From: Caecitellus pseudoparvulus | Lineage: Eukaryota; Bigyra: Bicosoecida | DNA: 64,000 nucleotides | Reading direction: 5' to 3' | NCBI GenBank assembly: GCA_965644315.1 | Contig: CBFFRQ010000081.1 | Span: 310,001-374,000 of the forward strand | Part shown: piece by piece, positions 53,508 to 63,910 of the stretch | Layout: every line of letters begins with the position of its first letter | Position numbering within the stretch: position 1 is the first letter of the stretch | Notes under the pieces: model-generated | What the model saw: only the letters and a program-made list of their open reading frames with translations | Told to the model about the DNA's origin: nothing | Database searches by the model: none | Translations under genes and position numbers: made by a program

Positions 53508-54669
53508 TCAGCAGCAACCCTTCTTGCCGCCGCTTGCACCGGCACCCCCCCCCCTGCCTGCGCCGACATCCACTGAGCCACCACCTGCAGCCCGCCCTGG
53601 GCGGCCGCCACCCCGCGTGCCGGCGCCGGAGGCGTCCAGGCGCTGCTTGACGTCTGCCGTAATACGCTCAAATGCCGCCGCCACGTTGGTGTTGGCCTTG
53701 GCAGACACCTCGAAGAAGGGGATGCCGTGCTTGGCGGCCAGGGCACTGCCCTCCGCCTCCGTCACCTTCCGCCCGGGCAGATCACACTTGTTGCCCACTA
53801 GAATCTTGTTCACGCCCTGGTCGGCGTTCTGTGGGGGGGGCACGTGCGCAGGCAGGAGGGTGGACGTCTCGGCAGAGTGGCATGGCGTGGGCGAATGCTC
53901 GCCGCACCTTTGCGATTTCCGCCATCCACGTGTCCACGGCCTGGAAGGACTCCCGATCAGTCACGTCGTACACCAGCATGATGCCTGCGGCGTGGCGAGC
54001 CGCGGCCGGTGCTGCACGCGGTAACCTGCCATGGGGCGCATCCCGACTTTCCGAGAAGCGCACAGCACTGCCGGAGCCAGGGGAGCGTCGGGGCGCCAGA
54101 GCGCAGACACGCACCCTGAGCGCCACGGAAGTAGGATGTTGTGATGGTCTTGAACCGCTCCTGGCCAGCAGTGTCCCAGATCTGCCATGCAAGCGAAGAT
54201 GGGAGGGTGCTGGGCTGGGTGAGCTGGCCAGTGCCCCGCCGCGCCAGTCCACGGGTTCTGCTTTGCCACTGGCGACCCCCGTCTCACCTGCAGCTTGATG
54301 CGCTTGCCCTCGACACTGTGCAGGTGAAATGCAAGTCGCGAGTGATGTCGTGATGGGCGTGGTAGCGTGCCGGAACGGCGCGGAGCGGCCCGCTGCCGTG
54401 TGTGTGTGGTGAAACGGCGGTGCGAAACGTGGGCACGCACTTGACGATCTTGATCTTGAAGTCGATGCCGATGGTGGTGATGAACGTGGGGCTGAACGTG
54501 TCCTGTGTGTACTGCAGCAACAGGCAGGTCTTGCCAACACCTGTGCAGCGCTCACGAGTGCAGCTGTGAACGCCCGTGCGTGTGGCTCCCAGCCCGCCAT
54601 GCCTGGCTCACCGCTGTTGCCGATGGTCAGCAGCTTGACCTGCATGTCATAGTTCTTGGCAGCTGCCAT
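53508..54669 (-). CDS. Rab family small GTPase (Rab8/Rab1-like)
   Basis: Membrane-traffic GTPase. Six exons on the minus strand: 54669-54612, 54540-54441, 54315-54288, 54181-54115, 53984-53908 and 53828-53508, giving 216 residues. G1 [11 protein letters not shown] is split by an intron. The effector loop [14 protein letters not shown] and [19 protein letters not shown] follow, and [20 protein letters not shown] is Rab8/Rab10/Sec4-like. G4 is VGNKCDL and G5 is EVSAKANTN. The hypervariable tail is Gly/Arg-rich and ends GGKKGCC, the double-Cys geranylgeranylation signal. All exons join without frame errors; the third exon is only 28 nt. Introns of 71-130 nt are longer than elsewhere in the window. 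The subfamily is not certain from motifs alone. Confidence 0.92.
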
Positions 54670-54858
54670 GGTGCACAGGCGCGTGAGGGACACCCGTAGT
54701 CACAGAGCACCTGGTGGAAGGCGAGGAAGGTCAAGGTAGTGTGTTGGTGTGTCGTGAGGAGTGTGCGATGTGTCTGCGGGGATTTGATTGCTTGCGTGCT
54801 TCTGCGTGCGTGCCACCACCACAATCCACCCGCGCAGCTACCACCCAACCAACGCCGC

Positions 54859-57800
54859 CTAACACGGAATGCGGCTATTCTCGTGCTCCAGCTCTTCTAG
54901 CCGAGCTTCGCACACGCCCTGCAGCTCGCTCTGCACAAACACTTCACATGCCAACTGCAACTCTACCTCCTTCTCACCCGCTGCAGAGTGCACCAGCCCA
55001 TGACTGCCAGGGCTCCACACCGGCTGACACTGCTGCACAGCCTTGTATGCACGCAAGAACTCCCCTGCACTTGCCCGTGAAGGTGCCGCACTCTCCAGCA
55101 GAGCAGTGGCAAGTGAGTGCCAGCCTCCGGCCTCACCGTGAAGCAATATCGCCTCTGCAGCAGTAAGGGCTGCTGCGTCCGCTGCACCGTGCTCTTGTGC
55201 ACGCTGCACCAGTGCCGGGGTGGGTGTCAAGGCGTGCCGCCAGCCTCGCACGTCGTGAGCCGTCACACCACCCTCAACGCCCTCCAGCTCATCTCCATCG
55301 TCAGCCTCCAAAACGCAGAGTGGGCGAAGCGGCGCTCGACTTTCACCTTGTGGCGCACCACCACGCACTCGTGACGTGAGGAGATCTGTGGCAGGCTCGG
55401 TACCCTGGCATATCTCGGCGCAGTCTTTGTGCAGAGCCCACTCCCCGAAAAGGGAGGCTGCGTGAGCCTGCAGCACTTTGAAGCGCACAGCACTCTGCAG
55501 GCTCTCGAGGGGGCGGAACGTGCCAGCAAGCTCGTGGCAGCCGCCCCCCGCCCTAGCGATGGCTAAACTCACAGACAGTCGCAAGCAACTCGCGGCTGTC
55601 GCAGCGTCGGTGAGTTCGTGGTCCAGACGCAGAGCCTCGTCCCCACCGCTCTCCACGACTTGCCGCAACAGGCGCTCTGCTTTCTGCAAAGTAGGCACTG
55701 ACTGCACCAGGGCAGCTGTTGGCATGCCCTTGAGGTGCTGCAGCAGTACATGCGCGTGTTCCAGCGGAGATGTGCTTTCACTCTCGCGCAGGGCAGGCAG
55801 GCTGTCTGCTGCATCGGACTGCATGGAGAATACAACGATACCAGCAGGCTCCGAGCGAGACACGCCGCCCAACTCCTCCAAATCTGACAATAGGTGAGAC
55901 GCAGCCGAGTCTGAAGCCCCTTGCTCAATCCCCGCCTCCGGCACTGCAGAGGCTCCGCCCCGTTCTTCCGTGGCAGCTTCGCGGCCGAGGTCAGGCGTTT
56001 CGCTCTCGGAACTGCGACCCGCCATGCGCTGCAGCAGTGCACTGGCACCTCCCCAAGCACTGCCCACTCCTTTCAAGACTGAAGTCTCAGAAGAGGTGAA
56101 GGAGTTCGTTTCTGTGGTGCTGGAGTGCACTTCTGGGTGTTCAGCGGGAGTGTGGTGATGTGCTTGCAACGCAGCTGCGACCTGCTCGCCAATGCGGCGC
56201 ACAGCCTCCTCGCGCTCCTGTTCATACGAAAGGGAGTCCACCCCTGGTCCCGACTCTAACGAGTCATCAGCTGGCATATCCAGTGCGTCTGAATGCTTGA
56301 AGTCTTGTATAAGGGATGCAAGCGAGGGCTTGCCGCCCACAGGCTCCAACAGAGCAGGCACTTCAGACCGAGCATCTTCTGCAGTCGCTCCCTGCCCTGT
56401 CTGTGTTGCGGGCACTTCAGCTGCCTCACCTACTGGGCCTCCAGAGCCCGCCTGCATGCCAGCAACGGTCTGCTGTACAGTCGTTGAGATTCGGCGCCCA
56501 AACGCCGACAGCGTGGCTGTGAAATGGGAAGCAGTCGGCACGTCTGCCGAGGCTTGCGCACCATCAGCCTCAGCTGTCTGACTCCCTGGCGATTTAACAG
56601 TCCCACCTGAGGCTACGACCCCCTCATCTGATACCCTTAGCAAGTCATCCAGCTCCAAGCGCTCACCCACAGGAGTGGGAGCCGCTCTTCCCTGAAGGAA
56701 AGAGAACATTGCCGCTGGGTCCGCTGCAGCCTCCTCCTCAGCTGCACGCTGTGCTGCAGCCTCCTCCTCAGCTGCACGCCGAGCTGCAGCCTCCTCCTCA
56801 GCTGCACGCCGAGCTGCAGCCTCCTCCTCAGCTGCACGCCGAGCTGCAGCCTCCTCCTCAGCTGCACGCCGAGCTGCAGCCTCCTCCTCAGCTGCACGCC
56901 GAGCTGCAGCCTCCTCCTCAGCTGCACGCCGAGCTGCAGCCTCCTCCTCAGCTGCACGCCGAGCTGCAGCCTCCTCCTCAGCTGCACGCCGAGCTGCAGC
57001 CTCCTCCTCAGCTGCACGCCGAGCTGCAGCCTCCTCCTCAGCTGCACGCCGAGCTGCAGCCTCCTCCTCAGCCGCCTTCTGAGCTACAGCCTCCTCCTCA
57101 GCTGCACGCCGAGCTGCAGCCTCCTCCTCAGCCGCCTTCTGAGCTACAGCCTCCTCCTCAGCTGCACGCCGTGCTGCAGCCTCCTCCTCAGCTGCACGCC
57201 GAGCTGCAGCCTCCTCCTCAGCTGCACGCCGAGCTGCAGCCTCCTCCTCAGCTGCACGCCGAGCTGCAGCCTCCTCCTCAGCTGCACGCCGAGCTGCAGC
57301 CTCCTCCTCAGCTGCACGCCGTGCTGCAGCCTCCTCCTCAGCTGCACGCCGAGCTGCAGCCTCCTCCTCAGCTGCACGCCGAGCTGCAGCCTCCTCCTCA
57401 GCTGCACGCCGTGCTGCAGCCTCCTCCTCAGCTGCCTTCCGAGCTGCAGCCTCCTCCTCAGCTGCCTTCTGAGCTGCAGCCTCCTCCTCAGCTGCACGCC
57501 GTGCTGCAGCCTCCTCCTCAGCTGCACGCCGTGCTGCAGCCTCCTCCTCAGCCGCCTTCTGAGCTACAGCCTCCTCCTCAGCTGCACGCCGAGCTGCAGC
57601 CTCCTCCTCAGCTGCACGCCGAGCTGCAGCCTCCTCCTCAGCCGCCTTCTGAGCTACAGCCTCCTCCTCAGCTGCACGCCGTGCTGCAGCCTCCTCCTCA
57701 GCTGCACGCCGAGCTGCAGCCTCCTCCTCAGCTGCACGCCGAGCTGCAGCCTCCTCCTCAGCTGCACGCCGTGCTGCAGCCTCCTCCTCAGCTGCCTTCT

Positions 57801-60201
57801 GAGCTGCAGCCTCCTCCTCAGCTGCGCGCCGTGCTGCAGCCTCCTCCTCAGCTGCACGCCGTGCTGCAGCCTCCTCCTCAGCTGCACGCCGTGCTGCAGC
57901 CTCCTCCTCAGCTGCCTTCTGAGCTGCAGCCTCCTCCTCAGCTGCACGCCGTGCTGCAGCCTCCTCCTCAGCTGCACGTCGTGCTGCAGCCTCCTCCTCA
58001 GCTGCACGTCGTGCTGCAGCCTCCTCCTCAGCTGCACGCCGTGCTGCAGCCTCCTCCTCAGCTGCACGCCGTGCTGCAGCCTCCTCCTCAGCTGCACGCC
58101 GAGCTGCAGCCTCCTCCTCAGCTGCACGCCGAGCTGCAGCCTCCTCCTCAGCTGCACGCCGAGCTGCAGCCTCCTCCTCAGCTGCCTTCCGAGCTGCAGC
58201 CTCCTCCTCAGCTGCACGCCGAGCTGCAGCCTCCTCCTCAGCCGCCTTCTGAGCTACAGCCTCCTCCTCAGCTGCACGCCGAGCTGCAGCCTCCTCCTCA
58301 GCTGCACGCCGAGCTGCAGCCTCCTCCTCAGCTGCACGCCGAGCTGCAGCCTCCTCCTCAGCTGCACGCCGTGCTGCAGCCTCCTCCTCAGCCGCACGCC
58401 GAGCTGCAGCCTCCTCCTCAGCTGCACGCCGAGCTGCAGCCTCCTCCTCAGCTGCACGCCGTGCTGCAGCCTCCTCCTCAGCTGCACGCCGAGCTGCAGC
58501 CTCCTCCTCAGCTGCACGCCGTGCTGCAGCCTCCTCCTCAGCTGCACGCCGAGCTGCAGCCTCCTCCTCAGCCGCCTTCTGAGCTACAGCCTCCTCCTCA
58601 GCTGCACGCCGTGCTGCAGCCTCCTCCCGTTTGCGGGCAGCTTTTCGGCGCCACAAACGTCCCAGCCCTGTGCCAGCAGTGCTTTGCGCGAGGGTGGGGA
58701 GGTTCTCTTGCCACTGCTTGCAAGTTGCCATGGGCCACTGGCAGATCCGCACGATGCACCCCCGCTTGCCACCAGCCTTAGGGTCCGTGTGCAGCACAAA
58801 CAGAGCATCAGGGGCAGCGAGCAGGGGTGAGCAGGGGTGAAACCCCCCCACCGTCACATGCCGAGGGCGGGGTCCACGCACGGCGGGGGCGATGGCAAGC
58901 CCTGCAATGGGAGCGTAGTCAACGTGCCACGCCAGCACACCGCCGTCGGATCGGGCGTCGAAGTCCTGGGGCGAGTCCACAGCCAGCAGACTGAGGCCTT
59001 TGGCTGAGGGGGTGGCGACGACAGTGCCCAGTAACAGGCGCCCAGCCCCTGGCACACCTGGTACAAGGAGCTGTGAGTCAGACCCTGGCTCGGCACCCTC
59101 TGCAGCTGCCGCAGCTGCCGCTGAGACATCTGACGCCACAGGCTCCACATCATCCGGTGCCTTGACAGCTGTGAGGAGGTGCAGCGTGGCCACTGACGGC
59201 TTGCCCTTGCACCGGGACTTACTTAGGGGTGCGGAGTTGCCGACAAAGGGCGTGGGGGGGGCTGTCGCGGAGTACTTGAGGGTGTGCTGCACGGCACCTG
59301 AGGCGATGTCTGCCACCCACACACGGCGGCTGGGCCGTGCAGCGAGCAGGCCCGGAGGTTGCTGTGGCGGTTTGGCGAAGGTCGCGCCCTGGGGCCCATC
59401 GCGGGGCTTGGAGCCCACCTTGTGCCATGCCCAGGCAGCAGTCCAAGTAGAGGAGGAGGTGAGGGCGTATGGCAGTGCGAGGCGCTCCACATTGGGCGTG
59501 TGAGTCGTGGACGGCGGCGCCACCACGGCCGTGTGGGTGGTTGTTGAGGTGGCCACTGCCACTGCTGCCACCACGCCGCGTGTGGGCTGCTCGGAAGAGG
59601 CAGCCGCAACTGAGGCTCGTCGCACTGGACGCAGGAGGAGGGATGCTGAAATTTGGTTGACAGGGGAGGCGAAGGAGCCCACTTCGTGGGACTTCCATCC
59701 GCTCTTGGAGGAGTGGAACGTCAGGCTGACTCTGCCCTGCGAGTCACCAGAGAGAAACGCAGCTGTGCCCGGTATCCACTGGATTGCGGTGATGTCAGAT
59801 GAGTGCAGGGTGTGTGACATTTGGCACTCGCCGGCTCCTGTCGCGCTGGGCAGGCTGTGCACTGCAATCGCTCCATCTGCAGAGCCAGCAGCCAGCAGCA
59901 GCTGCTCCTCGTGCAAAGCTAGGGCACGCAGAGCCTTTCGTGCCGTGCTAATGACAGTGATCCCGAGCAGCTGCAGGGCACTCTCGGCATCTGGAAGGAA
60001 ATCCTGCCGCTTGTACACGTAAGCAGAGCCGACCTCGGTGCTGCGCAGGAATCAGGCGCTGCGTGCTGCACTGCACTTGCAGTGGCAAGCTCCGTGGCGA
60101 AGGACTTACCCTACACACAGGTGTGTGCTGCAGGCAGCAATGCTGCATGCAACTGTGCGTCCCAGGGAGATGCCCAGGTCTTCGGTGCAGAGAGGTTCCA
60201 T
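54859..60201 (-). CDS. HPS5/TECPR2-like WD-propeller protein with giant Ala/Glu/Arg repeat
   Basis: Exons 60201-60110 and 60040-54859, joined over a 69-nt intron, give 1,757 residues. The N-terminal ~430 residues form a beta-propeller: STHLCVGTEVGSAYVYKRQD, QLLLAAGSADGAIAVHSLP, ITAIQWIPGTAAFLSGDSQG. The stretch HKVGSKPRDGPQGATFAK with LLAARPSRRVWVADIASGAV matches the block shared by HPS5 and TECPR2 (human HPS5: WKIGNKERDGEYGACF...CARPGSRMWEV). HPS5 is a BLOC-2 subunit for lysosome-related organelles; TECPR2 acts in autophagy and ER export. Then comes a 63-unit decapeptide repeat of about 630 residues, an acidic disordered region, and a helical C-terminal domain (about 1500-1757, LDHELTDAATAASCLRLSVS). 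The repeat is not part of either known family. Orthology to HPS5 rather than TECPR2 is open; no TECPR repeats are seen. Confidence 0.75.
56731..58620 (-). repeat. 63-unit, 30-bp coding minisatellite (Ala/Glu/Arg decapeptide)
   Basis: 1,890 bp in exact 30-bp register with no indel; each unit starts CTCCTCCTCA on the plus strand. The second half of the unit has a few states: GCTGCACGCCGAGCTGCAGC and GCTGCACGCCGTGCTGCAGC (synonymous), two CGTCGT units and single silent variants, plus amino-acid variants with GCCGCCTTCTGAGCTACAGC (AVAQK), GCTGCCTTCTGAGCTGCAGC (AAAQK) or GCTGCCTTCCGAGCTGCAGC (AAARK). The consensus peptide is AAEEEAAARR. The ten units after the first (56761-57060) are identical; the rest is a mosaic. 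The plus strand is also open (LQPPPQLHAE) purely because of the period. Confidence 0.98.
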
Positions 60202-60359
60202 GTCCCTGGAGCGTACCTTCTCCGCGTGGTGTTTCGCATGAAACGCCAAGGCGCACGCCGGGCAGGCCGCACAGCGCAGGACAGAGCGAGAAGCATGGAA
60301 TCAGATTCCTCGCAAAGGAATGGATCGCAACACGTATTAATTTTGCACTGCAGTGCGTT

Positions 60360-61522
60360 TTACTCCAAGATCACCACCTCGTCATCCTCTGCACTCGGAG
60401 CTGGCCCAGCGCTGCTCATCCCAACACAACCTCCACCCGCTCCTGCCGCAGCAGCTGGCTCAGACGTGCGGCGTTTCGACGATGCACCGGCAGCCATCCC
60501 CTCTCTGGGTCTCTTCTCCCCCCTCTTCATCGCTGCAGCCGCACCTGACGGCCTCGCAGCAGCTTTCCGTGTGAAGAAGGCAGCGATGTTGGAGCCGCCT
60601 GCTGCTTTCGCCTTGGCGGCGGCATCGAACTCAGCGGCTGCATCAGTGCCCTGAAAACTGGCCTTGTTAACCTGTGGGTGTACAGGGTGCCATGCTACGG
60701 TTTGGAGCATGTCTGGTTGGAAGGCGCCCGACACAGCCGTGTCAGAGGCCTGGGCGAGGTGGGCGAGGCTGGGGTACTGAGCTGTGTCCAGCCACGCTGC
60801 CACGGCGCCAGGGGTGGTGAGGATCACAGGTTGGCGATCGTGCAGCCATGCCAACTTGCTGCCTGAGTCCGTTGTGAGCAGTGTGTACGTGTACAGAGGG
60901 GGCGAGCCTTCACCCCCTTGCCACACATCAAACAGGCCAGCCACGAGGAAGGGGGAGGACGGCGAGCCACTGTGTACGTAATACGGCTGCTTGCACCGCT
61001 TGGAGCCCATGAGCGCGGCTTCATTGGTCCATTCGTAGAACCCCGAGATGGGCACGACACACCTGCGGCGTGCGATGAGGCTGGAAAAAGCCCGCTTCGA
61101 GCTGATGGTTTCACACCGCGCGTTGAACATCCGAAAAAAGTCATGAGACTTGTCCCCTTCAAGAGATGCCGTCCAGGAAGGCACAAGCCCCCAGCGCATG
61201 TTCTGAAGGTGGCCGCGTGGGCGAGGCGAGTCGGACCCAGAGACTACATGCGGCAGCTTGCAGCACTGAGGGGGCGGGCTCAAGGCTCACCTGGACACGG
61301 CGCTTGCCTGAGTCATCCTGAAAAATCACGGGCGTGGCCTTGCCCGGGGAGACATTCTCCAAAGGCCTGAAGTCTTTCATGTCCTTCCAGTCCTCCTGCT
61401 TGGTCTGCGCTGCCTCCAACACTGCTTCAGGCCTCATGGCAACTCTGCACAAACATGGGAGTTTCATGAAACGCCAGGCAGCCAAAATCTGCACAGACCA
61501 CGAACCTGGTCCTCCCACACAT
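60360..61522 (-). CDS. HMCES: HMCES/SRAP-domain abasic-site DNA-protein crosslink protein
   Basis: Shields abasic sites in single-stranded DNA at replication forks by a thiazolidine link through its Cys2. Exons 61522-61506, 61444-61291 and 61202-60360 give 337 residues. The Met is followed directly by catalytic Cys2 (MCGRTR). Other active-site residues are in place: Asn84 in MFNARCET, Glu114 in SGFYEW, and His178 in WLHDRQPVIL. RWGLVPSW and RRRCVVPISGFYEW are SRAP signatures. After the ~235-residue domain the tail holds SNIAAFFTRK (261-270), which resembles a PCNA-interacting peptide lacking the Gln, a basic KRGEKRPREG segment, and the acidic end EDDEVVILE, which looks like a SUMO-interacting motif. 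The first intron is 61 nt with a GTTCGT donor. The tail motifs are inference. Confidence 0.93.
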
Positions 61523-61652
61523 TGTGTGTGTGCTCAAGGTAGTACACACAAGACTACAACCCTTCAAGCCGCCACCATCCAGTCGAATCCCTGTTCTTCC
61601 CTGTTCCACAATGTGCGTGGGTTTTGGCGAGGAGAAGCATGTGCGAGACTGG

Positions 61653-62539
61653 TCAATCCCAAACCTGAGTGTACGCAGAGGGCGCCAGCGCCCACTTCTC
61701 GCCGTACACGTGTAGAGCTTGAGTGTCAGAGCCATCTTCCTTCACCAGGCGCCCACCAGCGTGCGTCCAGAGGATGAGAGACCCCGCCAAGTTCACCACT
61801 TGCACGTGGGGAAACTTGGTGGCCCACTCCGAGGCGATCAAGCCACTGCGGGCACCAACGGTGCAGTAGCACACAACTAAAGGTTGCTGGCTACCCTTTC
61901 CAGTCAGAGGTGTGTCTGTCACCCCAGTGGATGGGGAAGACGTGCTGCCCTGTCTTGCTGCGTTGCCAAGCTCGCCAACTTTGGCGCAAGGCTGTGCTGG
62001 AGCCCTCAGCTGCACTCCCTCGGGGATTACAATGGATCCTATGTCAACATTCCCAGACTCTGCCTGCGCTGCACAGGCTTCACCGGCACGAGCATCGCTT
62101 GGTGGTTCATGGCGTGCTTGGGTGTGTGACTTCATCAACACCTGCTCCGCAAGGTCTTGAGGCACTGCACCTGGCAAGATGGACACCTCACGCTCATGTG
62201 GTTGCCTGCAGTCCACCAGCACAATTTGTCGGCCTTGGGCTTGCGCGTCGAATGCATCTGAGTCGGCGCCGCGATTGAATTCGGGCGAGTACGAAACGCA
62301 CATTGTGGCCCCCACCCACGCACCTTGGGGAAAGATATCAATAGATGACATGAAGGCCCACTTGTAGCGGTTGAACATCGTGGCGAGCGTGGCCACCTTG
62401 CTCTCTTCTGCCGGATACAGAGTGGTCCAACCTGGCGGTGCTTTGCTGTGAGGGAGCAGATGAAGACACGTGACCTACACGCGGGGTCACGTGGGTGGCA
62501 ACTCGCAGTGTGAGGATCACACCTTGATGTAGTGCCCAT
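61653..62539 (-). CDS. Rhodanese-like sulfurtransferase-domain protein
   Basis: Exons 62539-62523 (17 nt) and 62445-61653 give 269 residues. After MGTTSSKAPPGWTTLYPAEE and a helical lead-in comes a rhodanese domain: IVLVDCRQPHEREVSILPGA, a long variable insertion of about 70 residues, then LVVCYCTVGARSGLIASEW with the active-site loop Cys-Thr-Val-Gly-Ala-Arg-Ser, and VVNLAGSLILWTHAGGRLV. The ending VYGEKWALAPSAYTQVW is shared with uncharacterised eukaryotic and bacterial rhodanese-like proteins in which the domain is not fused to others. The catalytic Cys is present, so sulfur transfer or a phosphatase-like activity is possible. There is no clear targeting peptide. Confidence 0.8.
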
Positions 62540-62684
62540 CGTGGCAACACTTTTACGCCTGTCCTGTCCGCACTAGCCCAGCCTCAGCACCAGCCTCAGC
62601 TGACCAGGGCTGACTTGCGTCCCAGCGCCCCCCGACCGCCCCAGCGAACAGGTAAGGCAGGTGAACAAACCAGTTGCAAGATGA

Positions 62685-63910
62685 ATGTCCAGCTTGTGGA
62701 TCAGTTTCCTGCATCTGATTCTGATTGTTTATTGTGTTGCCAGTGCGCTTTGTGTGACGTTGCAGCCTGAAACGCCAAGCAGCGAAACTCTGCTGAGCGC
62801 ACCGCCCAAGCGTGGGCCCGTTGATCTGCAGCGCGCCATGGCAGCTGAGGAGCCTGCCTCTTCAACACCAAAGGTGCCAACGTTGCGATGTGTGCGCTGC
62901 ATTCCGATCGCAAGTGCCACCACGCCGCTGCCGCAGACGGTGGATGGAGATGAGCAGGCGCCAGTGGCCGGCATCACTTACGTCGAGCGCAGTTTGGGGG
63001 GCTGGAACTTCCTGGGGTGCGCACCCGCCTTGGCTTTGCGCATGCCCACACATGACACACTCCGCTCCTTCCACACTTTGTGCACAGGGACGACAGCAGC
63101 GCTCGAGCGGCCCAGGCAGCCTCCAGGCCAGTGTGGGTTCGAGCGGGACGGAAAGGCTCCATCGGCGCGCTGGGCATGTCCCACACCGCCTCCCAGCGCC
63201 AGCAAGTCAACACACGGCAGCGCAGGCGCCGCACAGGCTCCGGCTTCGTCGTCTTTGCGCCCAGCAGCCCAAACACACCGGCCGTAGCCCGAGCCCTGCA
63301 GCCATGGCGGGCTGCCGCCACAGCCATGCTGCTCATGGCAGCAGTGACATCCATTGTGGCCCTGGCCGAGACGGGGCATGCAGTTGCGACGGGGGCTGCC
63401 TTGCAAGCTGCTGCCAGCCAGCCAGCTCCGCTGCTGCCGCCAGACGCCTCTGCTGGCGTGCCACCCACTGCAGCTCGAGCGTTGTACCCTGTATTGTGGC
63501 GGGCGACGACTCCCGTGGCTGAGAATGCGTGGGTGCGGTGGTGGTGGCAGTGGGGCGCCCCAGCGGCAGAACGACAGGCTGCAGGCGTTTCCGTTGACTC
63601 GGCCCTGCAGTACGCTCAGTACGAGGCAGGTGATGCCAGCTGGAGTTGGTGCGTGGGCATCAGCTCCCTGCTGCTGTACTCAGCATGTGGAGTGGCCTTG
63701 TATCTCAAGCATGCTCGTGGCCTGTCCGTGTGCTCTGCTGCTTTGCTTGTCCTGTTCATCGTGGTGTGTGCGTTTCCGCCCCGGGGACCTTGGGGGCTTG
63801 TCGCCGGCATCAACAATGCTGGCAGCTTCCTGTGCTGTGCAAGCGCTGCGTCACTGCTGGGTCCAGCTTTCTTCAAGGTTGGCCGACGGTCCATGTTTAG
63901 CTTGATGTAG
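62685..63910 (+). CDS. Uncharacterised multi-span membrane protein
   Basis: Exons 62685-63016 and 63088-63910 (71-nt intron, GTGCGC donor, CACAG acceptor) give 384 residues. Starting at this ATG the protein opens with a hydrophobic helix (SLWISFLHLILIVYCVASAL); a shorter form from the ATG at 62838 would lack it. Residues ~150-190 are basic (RQRRRRTGSG). Then follow hydrophobic segments AATAMLLMAAVTSIVAL, CVGISSLLLYSACGVALYL, CSAALLVLFIVVCAF and a Gly/Ala-rich FLCCASAASLLGPAFF. I recognise no family. The intron is supported by the frame change and standard signals. The stop is followed by 90 bp of window containing G-runs and no further feature. Confidence 0.6.

Noticed and set aside
56709-58781. 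Plus-strand open frame of 690 codons (LQPPPQLHAE repeats)
   Set aside because: It exists only because the 30-bp period is free of stops on that strand. The minus frame continues into conserved propeller and C-terminal sequence on both sides; the plus frame has no recognisable sequence outside the array.
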